64,000 bases of DNA from Chamaea fasciata (taxonomy: Eukaryota; Chordata; Aves; Passeriformes; Sylviidae): contig JARCOQ010000066.1 of the NCBI GenBank assembly GCA_029207755.1, positions 124,001 through 188,000 on the forward strand, read 5' to 3'. Every line of letters starts with the position of its first letter. Within the stretch, counting starts at the first letter, position 1. Below, piece by piece: positions 11,387-25,974 of the stretch. The position numbers and the translations under genes are program-made. The notes beneath the pieces were generated by a model. It saw nothing but the letters and a program-made list of their open reading frames with translations, had not been told where the DNA came from and searched no databases.

Positions 11387-14300
11387 CTGGTTGCTAACTG
11401 GAGCAGTATCCATCCAGAGTGGAATCCATGGCCCTTGCATCCATCCAGAACAGGCTCCAATTTGGATCTATGGCTCTGGTGTCCATCCAGAACTGTGTCC
11501 ATCCAGGGACGGATCCATGGCTCTGGAGTCCATCCAGACCAGTATCCACCAAGAGTGGGATCCATGGCTCTGCGTTCCATCTGGAGCAGTATCCATCCAG
11601 AGTCCAATCCAAGACTCTGCTGTCCATCTGGAGCAGTATCCATCCAGAGTCCAATCCAAGACTCTGCTCTCCATCCAGAACACAGTCAAGCTGGGATCCA
11701 AGGCTCTGATGTCTATCCATACCAGTGTCCATCCACAGCGGGATCCATGGCACTGGTGTCTATTCACAGCAGCGTCCATCTAGATTGGGATCCGTGGCTC
11801 TTATGTCCATCCAAACCCGTATCCATCCACAGTGGCATCCATTGCTCTGGTGTCCATCCACACCAGTGTCCAGCTGGAGTCATTGGCTCTGGCATCCATC
11901 TAGGCCAGTGTCCATTGATAGGGGAGCCATGGTCTGGTGCCCATCCAGACCACTGGCCATCCAGAGTGGGATCCATGCCTCGGGGTCTGGCAAGAGTCAA
12001 TACAAGGTGGGAGGAATGGCTCTGGTCACCATCTAGACCACTGTCCTTCAGGACCAGTGTCCATCTCGAGTCGGATCCATGCCTCTGGTTGCTATCTCCA
12101 CAAGTGTCCATCAAGAGTGGAATCCATGGCCCTTGTATCCATCCAGACCAGGCTCCAATTTGGATCCATGGCTCGGGTGTCCATCCAGACCAGCATCCAT
12201 CCAGAGACGGATCCATGGCTCTGGAGTCTATTTAGAACAGAGTAAAGCTGGGATCCAAGGCTCTGAGGTGCATCCATACCAGTGTCCATCCACAGTGTGA
12301 TCCATGGCTCTGGACTCTATTTAGAACAGAGTAAAGCTGGGATCCAAGGCTCTGAGGTCTATCCATACCAGTGTCCATCCACAGTGGGATCCATTGCTCT
12401 GGTTTCCATCCAGACCACTGTCCACTTGAGATCCAAGGCTCTGCTATCCATCTGGGAAAGTATCCATCTGGATACGTGGCTGTGCTGTCCATTCATACCA
12501 GGCTCCATCTACAGACCCATGCATGACTCCTGTGTCCATCAAGAACAGCGTGCATCCAGAGTGGGATCCATGGCTTTGGTGTCCATCCAGATCATTATCC
12601 ATCTGGAGCAGTGTCCACTTTGCATCCATGGCTATGCTGTCTATCTGTACCAGGGTCCATCCACAGTGGGATCCATGGCTCTGGTGTCCATCCAGACCAC
12701 TGTGCAGTTGGGATCCACGGCTCTGGTGTCCGTCTGGATGCGTGGCTGTGCTGTCCATTCAAACCAGGCTCCATCCACAGAGGGATGCATGGCTCTTGTG
12801 TCCATCACGAGTAGTGTGCATTCAGAGTGGGATCCATGGCTCTGGTGTCCATCCAGACCAGTGTCAAGCTGGGATCCATAGCTCTTTTGTCTATTCAGGC
12901 AAGCGTCCATCCAGAGTGGAAGCCAGGGTTCTGCTGTCTATCCTGACCAGTGTCCATCCAGAGCGGACACCATTACTCTGGTGTGCATCTCTACCTGCGT
13001 CCATCCACAGTGGCATCCATTGCTCTGGTGTCCATCCTGACCACTGTCAATCCACTGTGGGATCCATGGCTCTGGGGTCTATTCACAGCAGCGTCCGTCT
13101 AGATTGGGATCCGTGGCTCTTATGTCCATCCAAACCAGTATCCATCCACAGTGGCATCCATTGCTCTGGTGTCCATCCACAGCAGTGTCCAGCTGGAATC
13201 CATGGCTCTGGCGTCCGTCAAGACCAGTGTCCATTCATAGGGGAGCCATGGTCTGGTGCCCATCCAGACCACTGGCCATCCAGAGTGGGATCCATGCCTC
13301 GGGGTCTGGCAAGAGTCAATACAAGGTGGGAGGAATGGCTCTGGTCACCATCTAGTACTGTCCTTCAGCACCAGTGTCCATCTCGAGTCGAATCCATGCC
13401 TCCGGTTGCTATCTCCACAAGTGTCCATCAAGAGTGGAATCCATGGCCCTTGTATCCATCCAGACCAGGCTCCAATTTGGATCCATGGCTCGGGTGTCCA
13501 TCCAGACCAGCATCCATCCAGAGACGGATCCATGGCTCTGGAGTCTATCCAGACTGGGATCCATCCAAAGTGGGATCCATGGCTCTGGTGTCCATCTGGA
13601 GCAGTATCCATCCAGAGTCCAATCCAAGACTCTGCTCTCCATCCAGAACACAGTCAAGCTGGGATCCAAGGCTCTGATGTCTATTCATACCAGTGTCCAT
13701 CCACAGTGGGATCCATGGCACTGGTGTCCATCGAGACCACTGTCCAGTTGGGATCCACGGCTCTGGTGTACATCTGGATGCGTGGCTGTGCTGTCCATTC
13801 AAACCAGGCTCCATCCACAGAGGGATGCATGGCTCTTGTGTCCATCACGAGTAGTGTGCATTCAGAGTGGGATTCATGGCTCTGGTGTCCATCCAGACCA
13901 GTGTCAAGCTGGGATCCATAGCTCTTTTGTCTATTCAGGCAAGCGTCCATCCAGAGTGGAAGCCAGGCTTCTGCTGTCTATCCAGACCAGTGTCCATCCA
14001 GAGCGGACACCATTACTCTGGTGTGCATCTCTACCTGCGTCCATCCACAGTGGCATCCATTGCTCTGGTGTCCATCCTGACCACTGTCAATCCACTGTGG
14101 GATCCATGGCTCTGGGGTCTATTCACAGCAGCGTCCATCCAGATTGGGATCCGTGGCTCTTATGTCCATCCAAACCAGTGTCCATCCACAGTGGCATCCA
14201 TGGCTCTGGTGTCCATCCACACCAGTGTCCAGCTGGAATCCATGGCTCTGGCGTCCATCTAGACCAGTGTCCATTCATAGGGGATCCATGGTCTGGGGCC

Positions 14301-15546
14301 CATCCAGACCACTGGCCATCCAGAGTGGGATGCATGCCTCGGGGTCTGGCAAGACCACTATCAATACAAGGTGGGAGGAATGGCTCTGGTCACCATCCGG
14401 ACCAGTGTCCATCTGGACCAGTCTCCATCTGGATTCGGATCTATGACTCTGGTTGCTAACTGGAGCAGTATCCATCCAGAGTGGAATCCATGGCCCTTGC
14501 ATCCATCCAGAACAGGTTCCAATTTGGATCTATGGCTCTTGTGTCCATCCAGAACTGTGTCCATCCAGAGACGGATCCATGGCTCTGGAGTCCATCCAGA
14601 CCAGTATCCACCAAGAGTGGGATCCATGGCTCTGCGTTCCATCTGGAGCAGTATCCATCCAGAGTCCAATCCAAGACTCTGCTGTCCATCTGGAGCAGTA
14701 TCCATCCAGAGTCCAATCCAAGACTCTGCTCTCCATCCAGAACACAGTCAAGCTGGGATCCAAGGCTCTGATGTCTATCCATACCAGTGTCCATCCACAG
14801 TGGGATCCATGGCACTGGTGTCCATCGAGACCACTGTCCAGTTGGGATCCACGGCTCTGGTGTCCATCTGGATGCGTGGCTGTGCTGTCCATTCAAACCA
14901 GGCTCCATCCACAGAGGGATGCATGGCTCTTGTGTCCATCACGAGTAGTGTGCATTCAGAGTGGGATCCATGGCTCTGGTGTCCATCCAGACCAGTGTCA
15001 AGCTGGGATCCATTGCTCTTTTGTCTATTCAGGCAAGCGTCCATTCAGAGTGGAAGCCAGGGTTCTGCTGTCTATCCAGACCAGTGTCCATCCAGAGTGG
15101 ACACCATTAATGTGGTGTGCATCTCTACCTACCTGTGTCCATCCACAGTGGCATCCATTGCTCTGGTGTCCATCCTGACCACTGTCAATCCACTGTGGGA
15201 TCCATGGCTCTGGTGTCTCTTCACAGCAGCGTCCATCCAGATTGGGATCCGTGGCTCTTATGTCCATCCAAACCAGTGTCCATCCACAGTGGCATCCATG
15301 GCTCTGGTGTCCATCCACACCAGTGTCCAGCTGGAATCCATGGCTCTGGCGTCCATCTAGACCAGTGTCCATTCATAGGGGATCCATGGTCTGGGGCCCA
15401 TCCAGACCACTGGCCATCCAGAGTGGGATCCATGCCTCAGGGTCTGGCAAGACCACTATCAATACAAGGTGGGAGGAATGGCTCTGGTCACCATCTGGAC
15501 CAGTGTCCATCTGGACCAGTCTCCATCTGGATTCGGATCCATGACT
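11387..15546. repeat. HOR copy D, complete 4160 bp unit
   Basis: Marker units lie at 11998, 13317, 14362 and 15460. It carries CACAGTGTGATCC near 12,295, which abolishes the usual GGGATCC of that unit and is shared only with copy E near 16,455, so D and E are sisters over this part. A private change, GGCTTTGGTGTCC near 12,570, replaces GGCTTTGGCGTCC, a CpG to TpG transition. Confidence 0.9.
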
Positions 15547-18500
15547 CTGGTTGCTAACTGGAGCAGTATCCATCCAGAGTGGAATCCATGGCCCTTGCAT
15601 CCATCCAGAACAGGCTCCAATTTGGATCTATGGCTCTGGTGTCCATCCAGAACTGTGTCCATCCAGGGACGGATCCATGGCTCTGGAGTCCATCCAGACC
15701 AGTATCCACCAAGAGTGGGATCCATGGCTCTGCGTTCCATCTGGAGCAGTATCCATCCAGAGTCCAATCCAAGACTCTGCTGTCCATCTGGAGCAGTATC
15801 CATCCAGAGTCCAATCCAAGACTCTGCTCTCCATCCAGAACACAGTCAAGCTGGGATCCAAGGCTCTGATGTCTATCCATACCAGTGTCCATCCACAGCG
15901 GGATCCATGGCACTGGTGTCTATTCACAGCAGCGTCCATCTAGATTGGGATCCGTGGCTCTTATGTCCATCCAAACCCGTATCCATCCACAGTGGCATCC
16001 ATTGCTCTGGTGTCCATCCACACCAGTGTCCAGCTGGAGTCATTGGCTCTGGCATCCATCTAGGCCAGTGTCCATTGATAGGGGAGCCATGGTCTGGTGC
16101 CCATCCAGACCACTGGCCATCCAGAGTGGGATCCATGCCTCGGGGTCTGGCAAGAGTCAATACAAGGTGGGAGGAATGGCTCTGGTCACCATCTAGACCA
16201 CTGTCCTTCAGGACCAGTGTCCATCTCGAGTCGGATCCATGCCTCTGGTTGCTATCTCCACAAGTGTCCATCAAGAGTGGAATCCATGGCCCTTGTATCC
16301 ATCCAGACCAGGCTCCAATTTGGATCCATGGCTCGGGTGTCCATCCAGACCAGCATCCATCCAGAGACGGATCCATGGCTCTGGAGTCTATTTAGAACAG
16401 AGTAAAGCTGGGATCCAAGGCTCTGAGGTGCATCCATACCAGTGTCCATCCACAGTGTGATCCATGGCTCTGGACTCTATTTAGAACAGAGTAAAGCTGG
16501 GATCCAAGGCTCTGAGGTCTATCCATACCAGTGTCCATCCACAGTGGGATCCATTGCTCTGGTTTCCATCCAGACCACTGTCCACTTGAGATCCAAGGCT
16601 CTGCTATCCATCTGGGAAAGTATCCATCTGGATACGTGGCTGTGCTGTCCATTCATACCAGGCTCCATCTACAGACCCATGCATGACTCCTGTGTCCATC
16701 AAGAACAGCGTGCATCCAGAGTGGGATCCATGGCTTTGGCGTCCATCCAGATCATTATCCATCTGGAGCAGTGTCCACTTTGCATCCATGGCTATGCTGT
16801 CTATCTGTACCAGGGTCCATCCACAGTGGGATCCATGGCTCTGGTGTCCATCCAGACCACTGTGCAGTTGGGATCCACGGCTCTGGTGTCCGTCTGGATG
16901 CGTGGCTGTGCTGTCCATTCAAACCAGGCTCCATCCACAGAGGGATGCATGGCTCTTGTGTCCATCACGAGTAGTGTGCATTCAGAGTGGGATCCATGGC
17001 TCTGGTGTCCATCCAGACCAGTGTCAAGCTGGGATCCATAGCTCTTTTGTCTATTCAGGCAAGCGTCCATCCAGAGTGGAAGCCAGGGTTCTGCTGTCTA
17101 TCCTGACCAGTGTCCATCCAGAGCGGACACCATTACTCTGGTGTGCATCTCTACCTGCGTCCATCCACAGTGGCATCCATTGCTCTGGTGTCCATCCTGA
17201 CCACTGTCAATCCACTGTGGGATCCATGGCTCTGGGGTCTATTCACAGCAGCGTCCGTCTAGATTGGGATCCGTGGCTCTTATGTCCATCCAAACCAGTA
17301 TCCATCCACAGTGGCATCCATTGCTCTGGTGTCCATCCACAGCAGTGTCCAGCTGGAATCCATGGCTCTGGCGTCCGTCAAGACCAGTGTCCATTCATAG
17401 GGGAGCCATGGTCTGGTGCCCATCCAGACCACTGGCCATCCAGAGTGGGATCCATGCCTCGGGGTCTGGCAAGAGTCAATACAAGGTGGGAGGAATGGCT
17501 CTGGTCACCATCTAGTACTGTCCTTCAGCACCAGTGTCCATCTCGAGTGGAATCCATGCCTCCGGTTGCTATCTCCACAAGTGTCCATCAAGAGTGGAAT
17601 CCATGGCCCTTGTATCCATCCAGACCAGGCTCCAATTTGGATCCATGGCTCGGGTGTCCATCCAGACCAGCATCCATCCAGAGACGGATCCATGGCTCTG
17701 GAGTCTATCCAGACTGGGATCCATCCAAAGTGGGATCCATGGCTCTGGTGTCCATCTGGAGCAGTATCCATCCAGAGTCCAATCCAAGACTCTGCTCTCC
17801 ATCCAGAACACAGTCAAGCTGGGATCCAAGGCTCTGATGTCTATCCATACCAGTGTCCATCCACAGTGGGATCCATGGCACTGGTGTCCATCGAGACCAC
17901 TGTCCAGTTGGGATCCACGGCTCTGGTGTCCATCTGGATGCGTGGCTGTGCTGTCCATTCAAACCAGGCTCCATCCACAGAGGGATGCATGGCTCTTGTG
18001 TCCATCACGAGTAGTGTGCATTCAGAGTGGGATTCATGGCTCTGGTGTCCATCCAGACCAGTGTCAAGCTGGGATCCATAGCTCTTTTGTCTATTCAGGC
18101 AAGCGTCCATCCAGAGTGGAAGCCAGGCTTCTGCTGTCTATCCAGACCAGTGTCCATCCAGAGCGGACACCATTACTCTGGTGTGCATCTCTACCTGCGT
18201 CCATCCACAGTGGCATCCATTGCTCTGGTGTCCATCCTGACCACTGTCAATCCACTGTGGGATCCATGGCTCTGGGGTCTATTCACAGCAGCGTCCATCC
18301 AGATTGGGATCCGTGGCTCTTATGTCCATCCAAACCAGTGTCCATCCACAGTGGCATCCATGGCTCTGGTGTCCATCCACACCAGTGTCCAGCTGGAATC
18401 CATGGCTCTGGCGTCCATCTAGACCAGTGTCCATTCATAGGGGATCCATGGTCTGGGGCCCATCCAGACCACTGGCCATCCAGAGTGGGATCCATGCCTC

Positions 18501-19706
18501 GGGGTCTGGCAAGACCACTATCAATACAAGGTGGGAGGAATGGCTCTGGTCACCATCCGGACCAGTGTCCATCTGGACCAGTCTCCATCTGGATTCGGAT
18601 CTATGACTCTGGTTGCTAACTGGAGCAGTATCCATCCAGAGTGGAATCCATGGCCCTTGCATCCATCCAGAACAGGTTCCAATTTGGATCTATGGCTCTT
18701 GTGTCCATCCAGAACTGTGTCCATCCAGAGACGGATCCATGGCTCTGGAGTCCATCCAGACCAGTATCCACCAAGAGTGGGATCCATGGCTCTGCGTTCC
18801 ATCTGGAGCAGTATCCATCCAGAGTCCAATCCAAGACTCTGGTGTCCATCTGGAGCAGTATCCATCCAGAGTCCAATCCAAGACTCTGCTCTCCATCCAG
18901 AACACAGTCAAGCTGGGATCCAAGGCTCTGATGTCTATCCATACCAGTGTCCATCCACAGTGGGATCCATGGCACTGGTGTCCATCGAGACCACTGTCCA
19001 GTTGGGATCCACGGCTCTGGTGTCCATCTGGATGCGTGGCTGTGCTGTCCATTCAAACCAGGCTCCATCCACAGAGGGATGCATGGCTCTTGTGTCCATC
19101 ACGAGTAGTGTGCATTCAGAGTGGGATCCATGGCTCTGGTGTCCATCCAGACCAGTGTCAAGCTGGGATCCATAGCTCTTTTGTCTATTCAGGCAAGCGT
19201 CCATTCAGAGTGGAAGCCAGGGTTCTGCTGTCTATCCAGACCAGTGTCCATCCAGAGTGGACACCATTACTGTGGTGTGCATCTCTACCTACCTGTGTCC
19301 ATCCACAGTGGCATCCATTGCTCTGGTGTCCATCCTGACCACTGTCAATCCACTGTGGGATCCATGGCTCTGGTGTCTCTTCACAGCAGCGTCCATCCAG
19401 ATTGGGATCCGTGGCTCTTATGTCCATCCAAACCAGTGTCCATCCACAGTGGCATCCATTGCTCTGGTGTCCATCCACACCAGTGTCCAGCTGGAATCCA
19501 TGGCTCTGGCGTCCATCTAGACCAGTGTCCATTCATAGGGGATCCATGGTCTGGGGCCCATCCAGACCACTGGCCATCCAGAGTGGGATCCATGCCTCAG
19601 GGTCTGGCAAGACCACTATCAATACAAGGTGGGAGGAATGACTCTGGTCACCATCTGGACCAGTGTCCATCTGGACCAGTCTCCATCTGGATTCGGATCC
19701 ATGACT
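15547..19706. repeat. HOR copy E, complete 4160 bp unit leading into the super-unit
   Basis: Marker units lie at 16158, 17477, 18522 and 19620. Its last part, from about 18.84 to 19.12 kb onward, is the same sequence that begins the super-unit copies at about 37.19-37.48 kb and 60.11-60.40 kb. The end of E is therefore both the end of the regular 4160 bp array and the left edge of the 18,352 bp repeat. Its third block has GGGATCCATAGCTC near 19,168 where copies B to D have GGGATCCATTGCTC. Confidence 0.88.
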
Positions 19707-22700
19707 CTGGTTGCTAACTGGAGCAGTATCCATCCAGAGTGGAATCCATGGCCCTTGCATCCATCCAGAACAGGCTCCAATTTGGATCTATGGCTCTGGT
19801 GTCCATCCAGAACTGTGTCCATCCAGGGACGGATCCATGGCTCTGGAGTCCATCCAGACCAGTATCCACCAACAGTGGGATCCATGGCTCTGCGTTCCAT
19901 CTGGAGCAGTATCCATCCAGAGTCCAATCCAAGACTCTGCTCTCCATCCAGAACACAGTCAAGCTGGGATCCAAGGCTCTGATGTCTATCCATACCAGTG
20001 TCCATCCACAGCGGGATCCATGGCACTGGTGTCTATTCACAGCAGCGTCCATCTAGATTGGGATCCGTGGCTCTTATGTCCATCCAAACCCGTATCCATC
20101 CACAGTGGCATCCATTGCTCTGGTGTCCATCCACACCAGTGTCCAGCTGGAGTCATTGGCTCTGGCATCCATCTAGGCCAGTGTCCATTGATAGGGGAGC
20201 CATGGTCTGGTGCCCATCCAGACCACTGGCCATCCAGAGTGGGATCCATGCCTCGGGGTCTGGCAAGAGTCAATACAAGGTGGGAGGAATGGCTCTGGTC
20301 ACCATCTAGACCACTGTCCTTCAGGACCAGTGTCCATCTCGAGTCGGATCCATGCCTCTGGTTGCTATCTCCACAAGTGTCCATCAAGAGTGGAATCCAT
20401 GGCCCTTGTATCCATCCAGACCAGGCTCCAATTTGGATCCATGGCTCGGGTGTCCATCCAGACCAGCATCCATCCAGAGACGGATCCATGGCTCTGGAGT
20501 CTATTTAGAACAGAGTAAAGCTGGGATCCAAGGCTCTGAGGTGCATCCATACCAGTGTCCATCCACAGTGGGATCCATGGCTCTGGACTCTATTTAGAAC
20601 AGAGTAAAGCTGGGATCCAAGGCTCTGAGGTCTATCCATACCAGTGTCCATCCACAGTGGGATCCATTGCTCTGGTTTCCATCCAGACCACTGTCCACTT
20701 GAGATCCAAGGCTCTGCTATCCATCTGGGAAAGTATCCATCTGGATACGTGGCTGTGCTGTCCATTCATACCAGGCTCCATCTACAGACCCATGCATGAC
20801 TCCTGTGTCCATCAAGAACAGCGTGCATCCAGAGTGGGATCCATGGCTTTGGCGTCCATCCAGATCATTATCCATCTGGAGCAGTGTCCACTTTGCATCC
20901 ATGGCTATGCTGTCTATCTGTACCAGGGTCCATCCACAGTGGGATCCATGGCTCTGGTGTCCATCCAGACCACTGTGCAGTTGGGATCCACGGCTCTGGT
21001 GTCCGTCTGGATGCGTGGCTGTGCTGTCCATTCAAACCAGGCTCCATCCACAGAGGGATGCATGGCTCTTGTGTCCATCACGAGTAGTGTGCATTCAGAG
21101 TGGGATCCATGGCTCTGGTGTCCATCCAGACCAGTGTCAAGCTGGGATCCATAGCTCTTTTGTCTATTCAGGCAAGCGTCCATCCAGAGTGGAAGCCAGG
21201 GTTCTGCTGTCTATCCTGACCAGTGTCCATCCAGAGCGGACACCATTACTCTGGTGTGCATCTCTACCTGCGTCCATCCACAGTGGCATCCATTGCTCTG
21301 GTGTCCATCCTGACCACTGTCAATCCACTGTGGGATCCATGGCTCTGGGGTCTATTCACAGCAGCGTCCGTCTAGATTGGGATCCGTGGCTCTTATGTCC
21401 ATCCAAACCAGTATCCATCCACAGTGGCATCCATTGCTCTGGTGTCCATCCACAGCAGTGTCCAGCTGGAATCCATGGCTCTGGCGTCCGTCAAGACCAG
21501 TGTCCATTCATAGGGGAGCCATGGTCTGGTGCCCATCCAGACCACTGGCCATCCAGAGTGGGATCCATGCCTCGGGGTCTGGCAAGAGTCAATACAAGGT
21601 GGGAGGAATGGCTCTGGTCACCATCTAGACCACTGTCCTTCAGGACCAGTGTCCATCTCGAGTCGGATCCATGCCTCTGGTTGCTATCTCCACAAGTGTC
21701 CATCAAGGGTGGAATCCATGGCCCTTGTATCCATCCAGACCAGGCTCCAATTTGGATCCATGGCTCGGGTGTCCATCCAGACCAGCATCCATCCAGAGAC
21801 GGATCCATGGCTCTGGAGTCTATCCAGACTGGGATCCATCCAAAGTGGGATCCATGGCTCTGGTGTCCATCTGGAGCAGTATCCATCCAGAGTCCAATCC
21901 AAGACTCTGCTCTCCATCCAGAACACAGTCAAGCTGGGATCCAAGGCTCTGATGTCTATCCATACCAGTGTCCATCCACAGTGGGATCCATGGCACTGGT
22001 GTCCATCGAGACCACTGTCCAGTTGGGATCCACGGCTCTGGTGTCCATCTGGATGCGTGGCTGTGCTGTCCATTCAAACCAGGCTCCATCCACAGAGGGA
22101 TGCATGGCTCTTGTGTCCATCACGAGTAGTGTGCATTCAGAGTGGGATTCATGGCTCTGGTGTCCATCCAGACCAGTGTCAAGCTGGGATCCATAGCTCT
22201 TTTGTCTATTCAGGCAAGCGTCCATCCAGAGTGGAAGCCAGGGTTCTGCTGTCTATCCAGACCAGTGTCCATCCAGAGCGGACACCATTACTCTGGTGTG
22301 CATCTCTACCTGCGTCCATCCACAGTGGCATCCATTGCTCTGGTGTCCATCCTGACCACTGTCAATCCACTGTGGGATCCATGGCTCTGGGGTCTATTCA
22401 CAGCAGCGTCCATCCAGATTGGGATCCGTGGCTCTTATGTCCATCCAAACCAGTGTCCATCCACAGTGGCATCCATGGCTCAGGTGTCCATCCACACCAG
22501 TGTCCAGCTGGAATCCATGGCTCTGGCGTCCATCTAGACCAGTGTCCATTCATAGGGGATCCATGGTCTGGGGCCCATCCAGACCACTGGCCATCCAGAG
22601 TGGGATCCATGCCTCGGGGTCTGGCAAGACCACTATCAATACAAGGTGGGAGGAATGGCTCTGGTCACCATCCGGACCAGTGTCCATCTGGACCAGTCTC

Positions 22701-25700
22701 CATCTGGATTCGGATCTATGACTCTGGTTGCTAACTGGAGCAGTATCCATCCAGAGTGGAATCCATGGCCCTTGCATCCATCCAGAACAGGTTCCAATTT
22801 GGATCTATGGCTCTTGTGTCCATCCAGAACTGTGTCCATCCAGAGACGGATCCATGGCTCTGGAGTCCATCCAGACCAGTATCCACCAAGAGTGGGATCC
22901 ATGGCTCTGCGTTCCATCTGGAGCAGTATCCATCCAGAGTCCAATCCAAGACTCTGCTGTCCATCTGGAGCAGTATCCATCCAGAGTCCAATCCAAGACT
23001 CTGCTCTCCATCCAGAACACAGTCAAGCTGGGATCCAAGGCTCTGATGTCTATCCATACCAGTGTCCATCCACAGTGGGATCCATGGCACTGGTGTCCAT
23101 CGAGACCACTGTCCAGTTGGGATCCACGGCTCTGGTGTCCATCTGGATGCGTGGCTGTGCTGTCCATTCAAACCAGGCTCCATCCACAGAGGGATGCATG
23201 GCTCTTGTGTCCATCACGAGTAGTGTGCATTCAGAGTGGGATCCATGGCTCTGGTGTCCATCCAGACCAGTGTCAAGCTGGGATCCATAGCTCTTTTGTC
23301 TATTCAGGCAAGCGTCCATCCAGAGTGGAAGTCAGGGTTCTGCTGTATATCCAGACCAGTGTCCATCCAGAGCGGACACCATTACTCTGGTGTGCATCTC
23401 TACCTGCGTCCATCCACAGTGGCATCCATTGCTCTGGTGTCCATCCTGACCACTGTCAATCCACTGTGGGATCCATGGCTCTGGTGTCTATTCACAGCAG
23501 CGTCCATCCAGATTGGGATCCGTGGCTCTTATGTCCATCCAAACCAGTATCCATCCACAGTGGCATCCATTGCTCTGGTGTCCATCCACACCAGTGTCCA
23601 GCTGGAGTCATTGGTTCTGGCATCCATCTAGGCCAGTGTCCATTGATAGGGGAGCCATGGTCTGGTGCCCATCCAGACCACTGGCCATCCAGAGTGGGAT
23701 CCATGCCTCGGGGTCTGGCAAGAGTCAATACAAGGTGGGAGGAATGGCTCTGGTCACCATCTAGACTACTGTCCTTCAGCACCAGTGTCCATCTCGAGTC
23801 GGATCCATGCCTCTGGTTGCTATCTCCACAAGTGTCCATCAAGAGTGGAATCCATGGCCCTTGTATCCATCCAGACCAGGCTCCAATTTGGATCCATGGC
23901 TCGGGTGTCCATCCAGACCAGCATCCATCCAGAGAAGGATCCATGGCTCTGGAGTCTATTTAGAACAGAGTAAAGCTGGGATCCAAGGCTCTGAGGTGCA
24001 TCCATACCAGTGTCCATCCACAGTGGGATCCATGGCTCTGGACTCTATTTAGAACAGAGTAAAGCTGGGATCCAAGGCTCTGAGGTCTATCCATACCAGT
24101 GTCCATCCACAGTGGGATCCATTGCTCTGGTTTCCATCCAGACCACTGTCCACTTGAGATCCAAGGCTCTGCTATCCATCTGGGAAAGTATCCATCTGGA
24201 TACGTGGCTGTGCTGTCCATTCATACCAGGCTCCATCTACAGACCCATGCATGACTCCTGTGTCCATCAAGAACAGCGTGCATCCAGAGTGGGATCCATG
24301 GCTTTGGCGTCCATCCAGATCATTATCCATCTGGAGCAGTGTCCACTTTGCATCCATGGCTAAGCTGTCTATCTGTACCAGGGTCCATCCACAGTGGGAT
24401 CCATGGCTCTGGTGTCCATCCAGACCACTGTCCAGTTGGGATCCACGGCTCTGGTGTCCATCTGGATGCGTGGCTGTGCTGTCCATTCAAACCAGGCTCC
24501 ATCCACAGAGGGATGCATGGCTCTTGTGTCCATCACGAGTAGTGTGCATTCAGAGTGGGATCCATGGCTCTGGTGTCCATCCAGACCAGTGTCAAGCTGG
24601 GATCCATAGCTCTTTTGTCTATTCAGGCAAGCGTCCATCCAGAGTGGAAGCCAGGGTTCTGGTGTCTATCCTGACCAGTGTCCATCCAGAGCGGACACCA
24701 TTACTCTGGTGTGCATCTCTACCTGTGTCCATCCACAGTGGCATCCATTGCTCTGGTGTCCATCCTGACCACTGTCAATCCACTGTGGGATCCATGACTC
24801 TGGGGTCTATTCACAGCAGCGTCCGTCTAGATTGGGATCCGTGGCTCTTATGTCCATCCAAACCAGTATCCATCCACAGTGGCATCCATTGCTCTGGTGT
24901 CCATCCACAGCAGTGTCCAGCTGGAATCCATGGCTCTGGCGTCCGTCAAGACCAGTGTCCATTCATAGGGGAGCCATGGTCTGGTGCCCATCCAGACCAC
25001 TGGCCATCCAGAGTGGGATCCATGCCTCGGGGTCTGGCAAGAGTCAATACAAGGTGGGAGGAATGGCTCTGGTCACCATCTAGTACTGTCCTTCAGCACC
25101 AGTGTCCATCTCGAGTGGAATCCATGCCTCCGGTTGCTATCTCCACAAGTGTCCATCAAGAGTGGAATCCATGGCCCTTGTATCCATCCAGACCATGCTC
25201 CAATTTGGATCCATGGCTCGGGTGTCCATCCAGACCAGCATCCATCCAGAGACGGATCCATGGCTCTGGAGTCTATCCAGACTGGGATCCATCCAAAGTG
25301 GGATCCATGGCTCTGGTGTCCATCTGGAGCAGTATCCATCCAGAGTCCAATCCAAGACTCTGCTCTCCATCCAGAACACAGTCAAGCTGGGATCCAAGGC
25401 TCTGATGTCTATCCATACCAGTGTCCATCCACAGTGGGATCCATGGCACTGGTGTCCATCGAGACCACTGTCCAGTTGGGATCCACGGCTCTGGTGTACA
25501 TCTGGATGCGTGGCTGTGCTGTCCATTCAAACCAGGCTCCATCCACAGAGGGATGCATGGCTCTTGTGTCCATCACGAGTAGTGTGCATTCAGAGTGGGA
25601 TTCATGGCTCTGGTGTCCATCCAGACCAGTGTCAAGCTGGGATCCATAGCTCTTTTGTCTATTCAGGCAAGCGTCCATCCAGAGTGGAAGCCAGGGTTCT

Positions 25701-25974
25701 GCTGTCTATCCAGACCAGTGTCCATCCAGAGCGGACACCATTACTCTGGTGTGCATCTCTACCTGCGTCCATCCACAGTGGCATCCATTGCTCTGGTGTC
25801 CATCCTGACCACTGTCAATCCACTGTGGGATCCATGGCTCTGGGGTCTATTCACAGCAGCGTCCATCCAGATTGGGATCCGTGGCTCTTATGTCCATCCA
25901 AACCAGTGTCCATCCACAGTGGCATCCATGGCTCTGGTGTCCATCCACACCAGTGTCCAGCTGGAATCCATGGC

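Larger units (their letters stand above)
11387..19706. repeat. Sister pair of HOR copies D and E
   Basis: The shared GTGTGATCC variant (near 12,295 and 16,455) groups these two adjacent 4160 bp units. In its 1045 bp block, however, E carries CTATCCATACC and GTGTCCATCTGG like distant copy A, while D carries the B/C/D variants. Copy E is therefore a mosaic of two lineages, which points to gene conversion or unequal exchange inside the HOR and not simple stepwise duplication. Confidence 0.65.

Noticed and set aside
20796..22196. 466-codon frame (also 39,148 and 62,074) as a possible repetitive protein
   Set aside because: Same satellite translation without a start context, domain, signal peptide or composition break. 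The equivalent region in HOR copies A to D is shorter because of a 2 bp difference at CTAGTACTGTCC, which would be a frameshift in a real gene.
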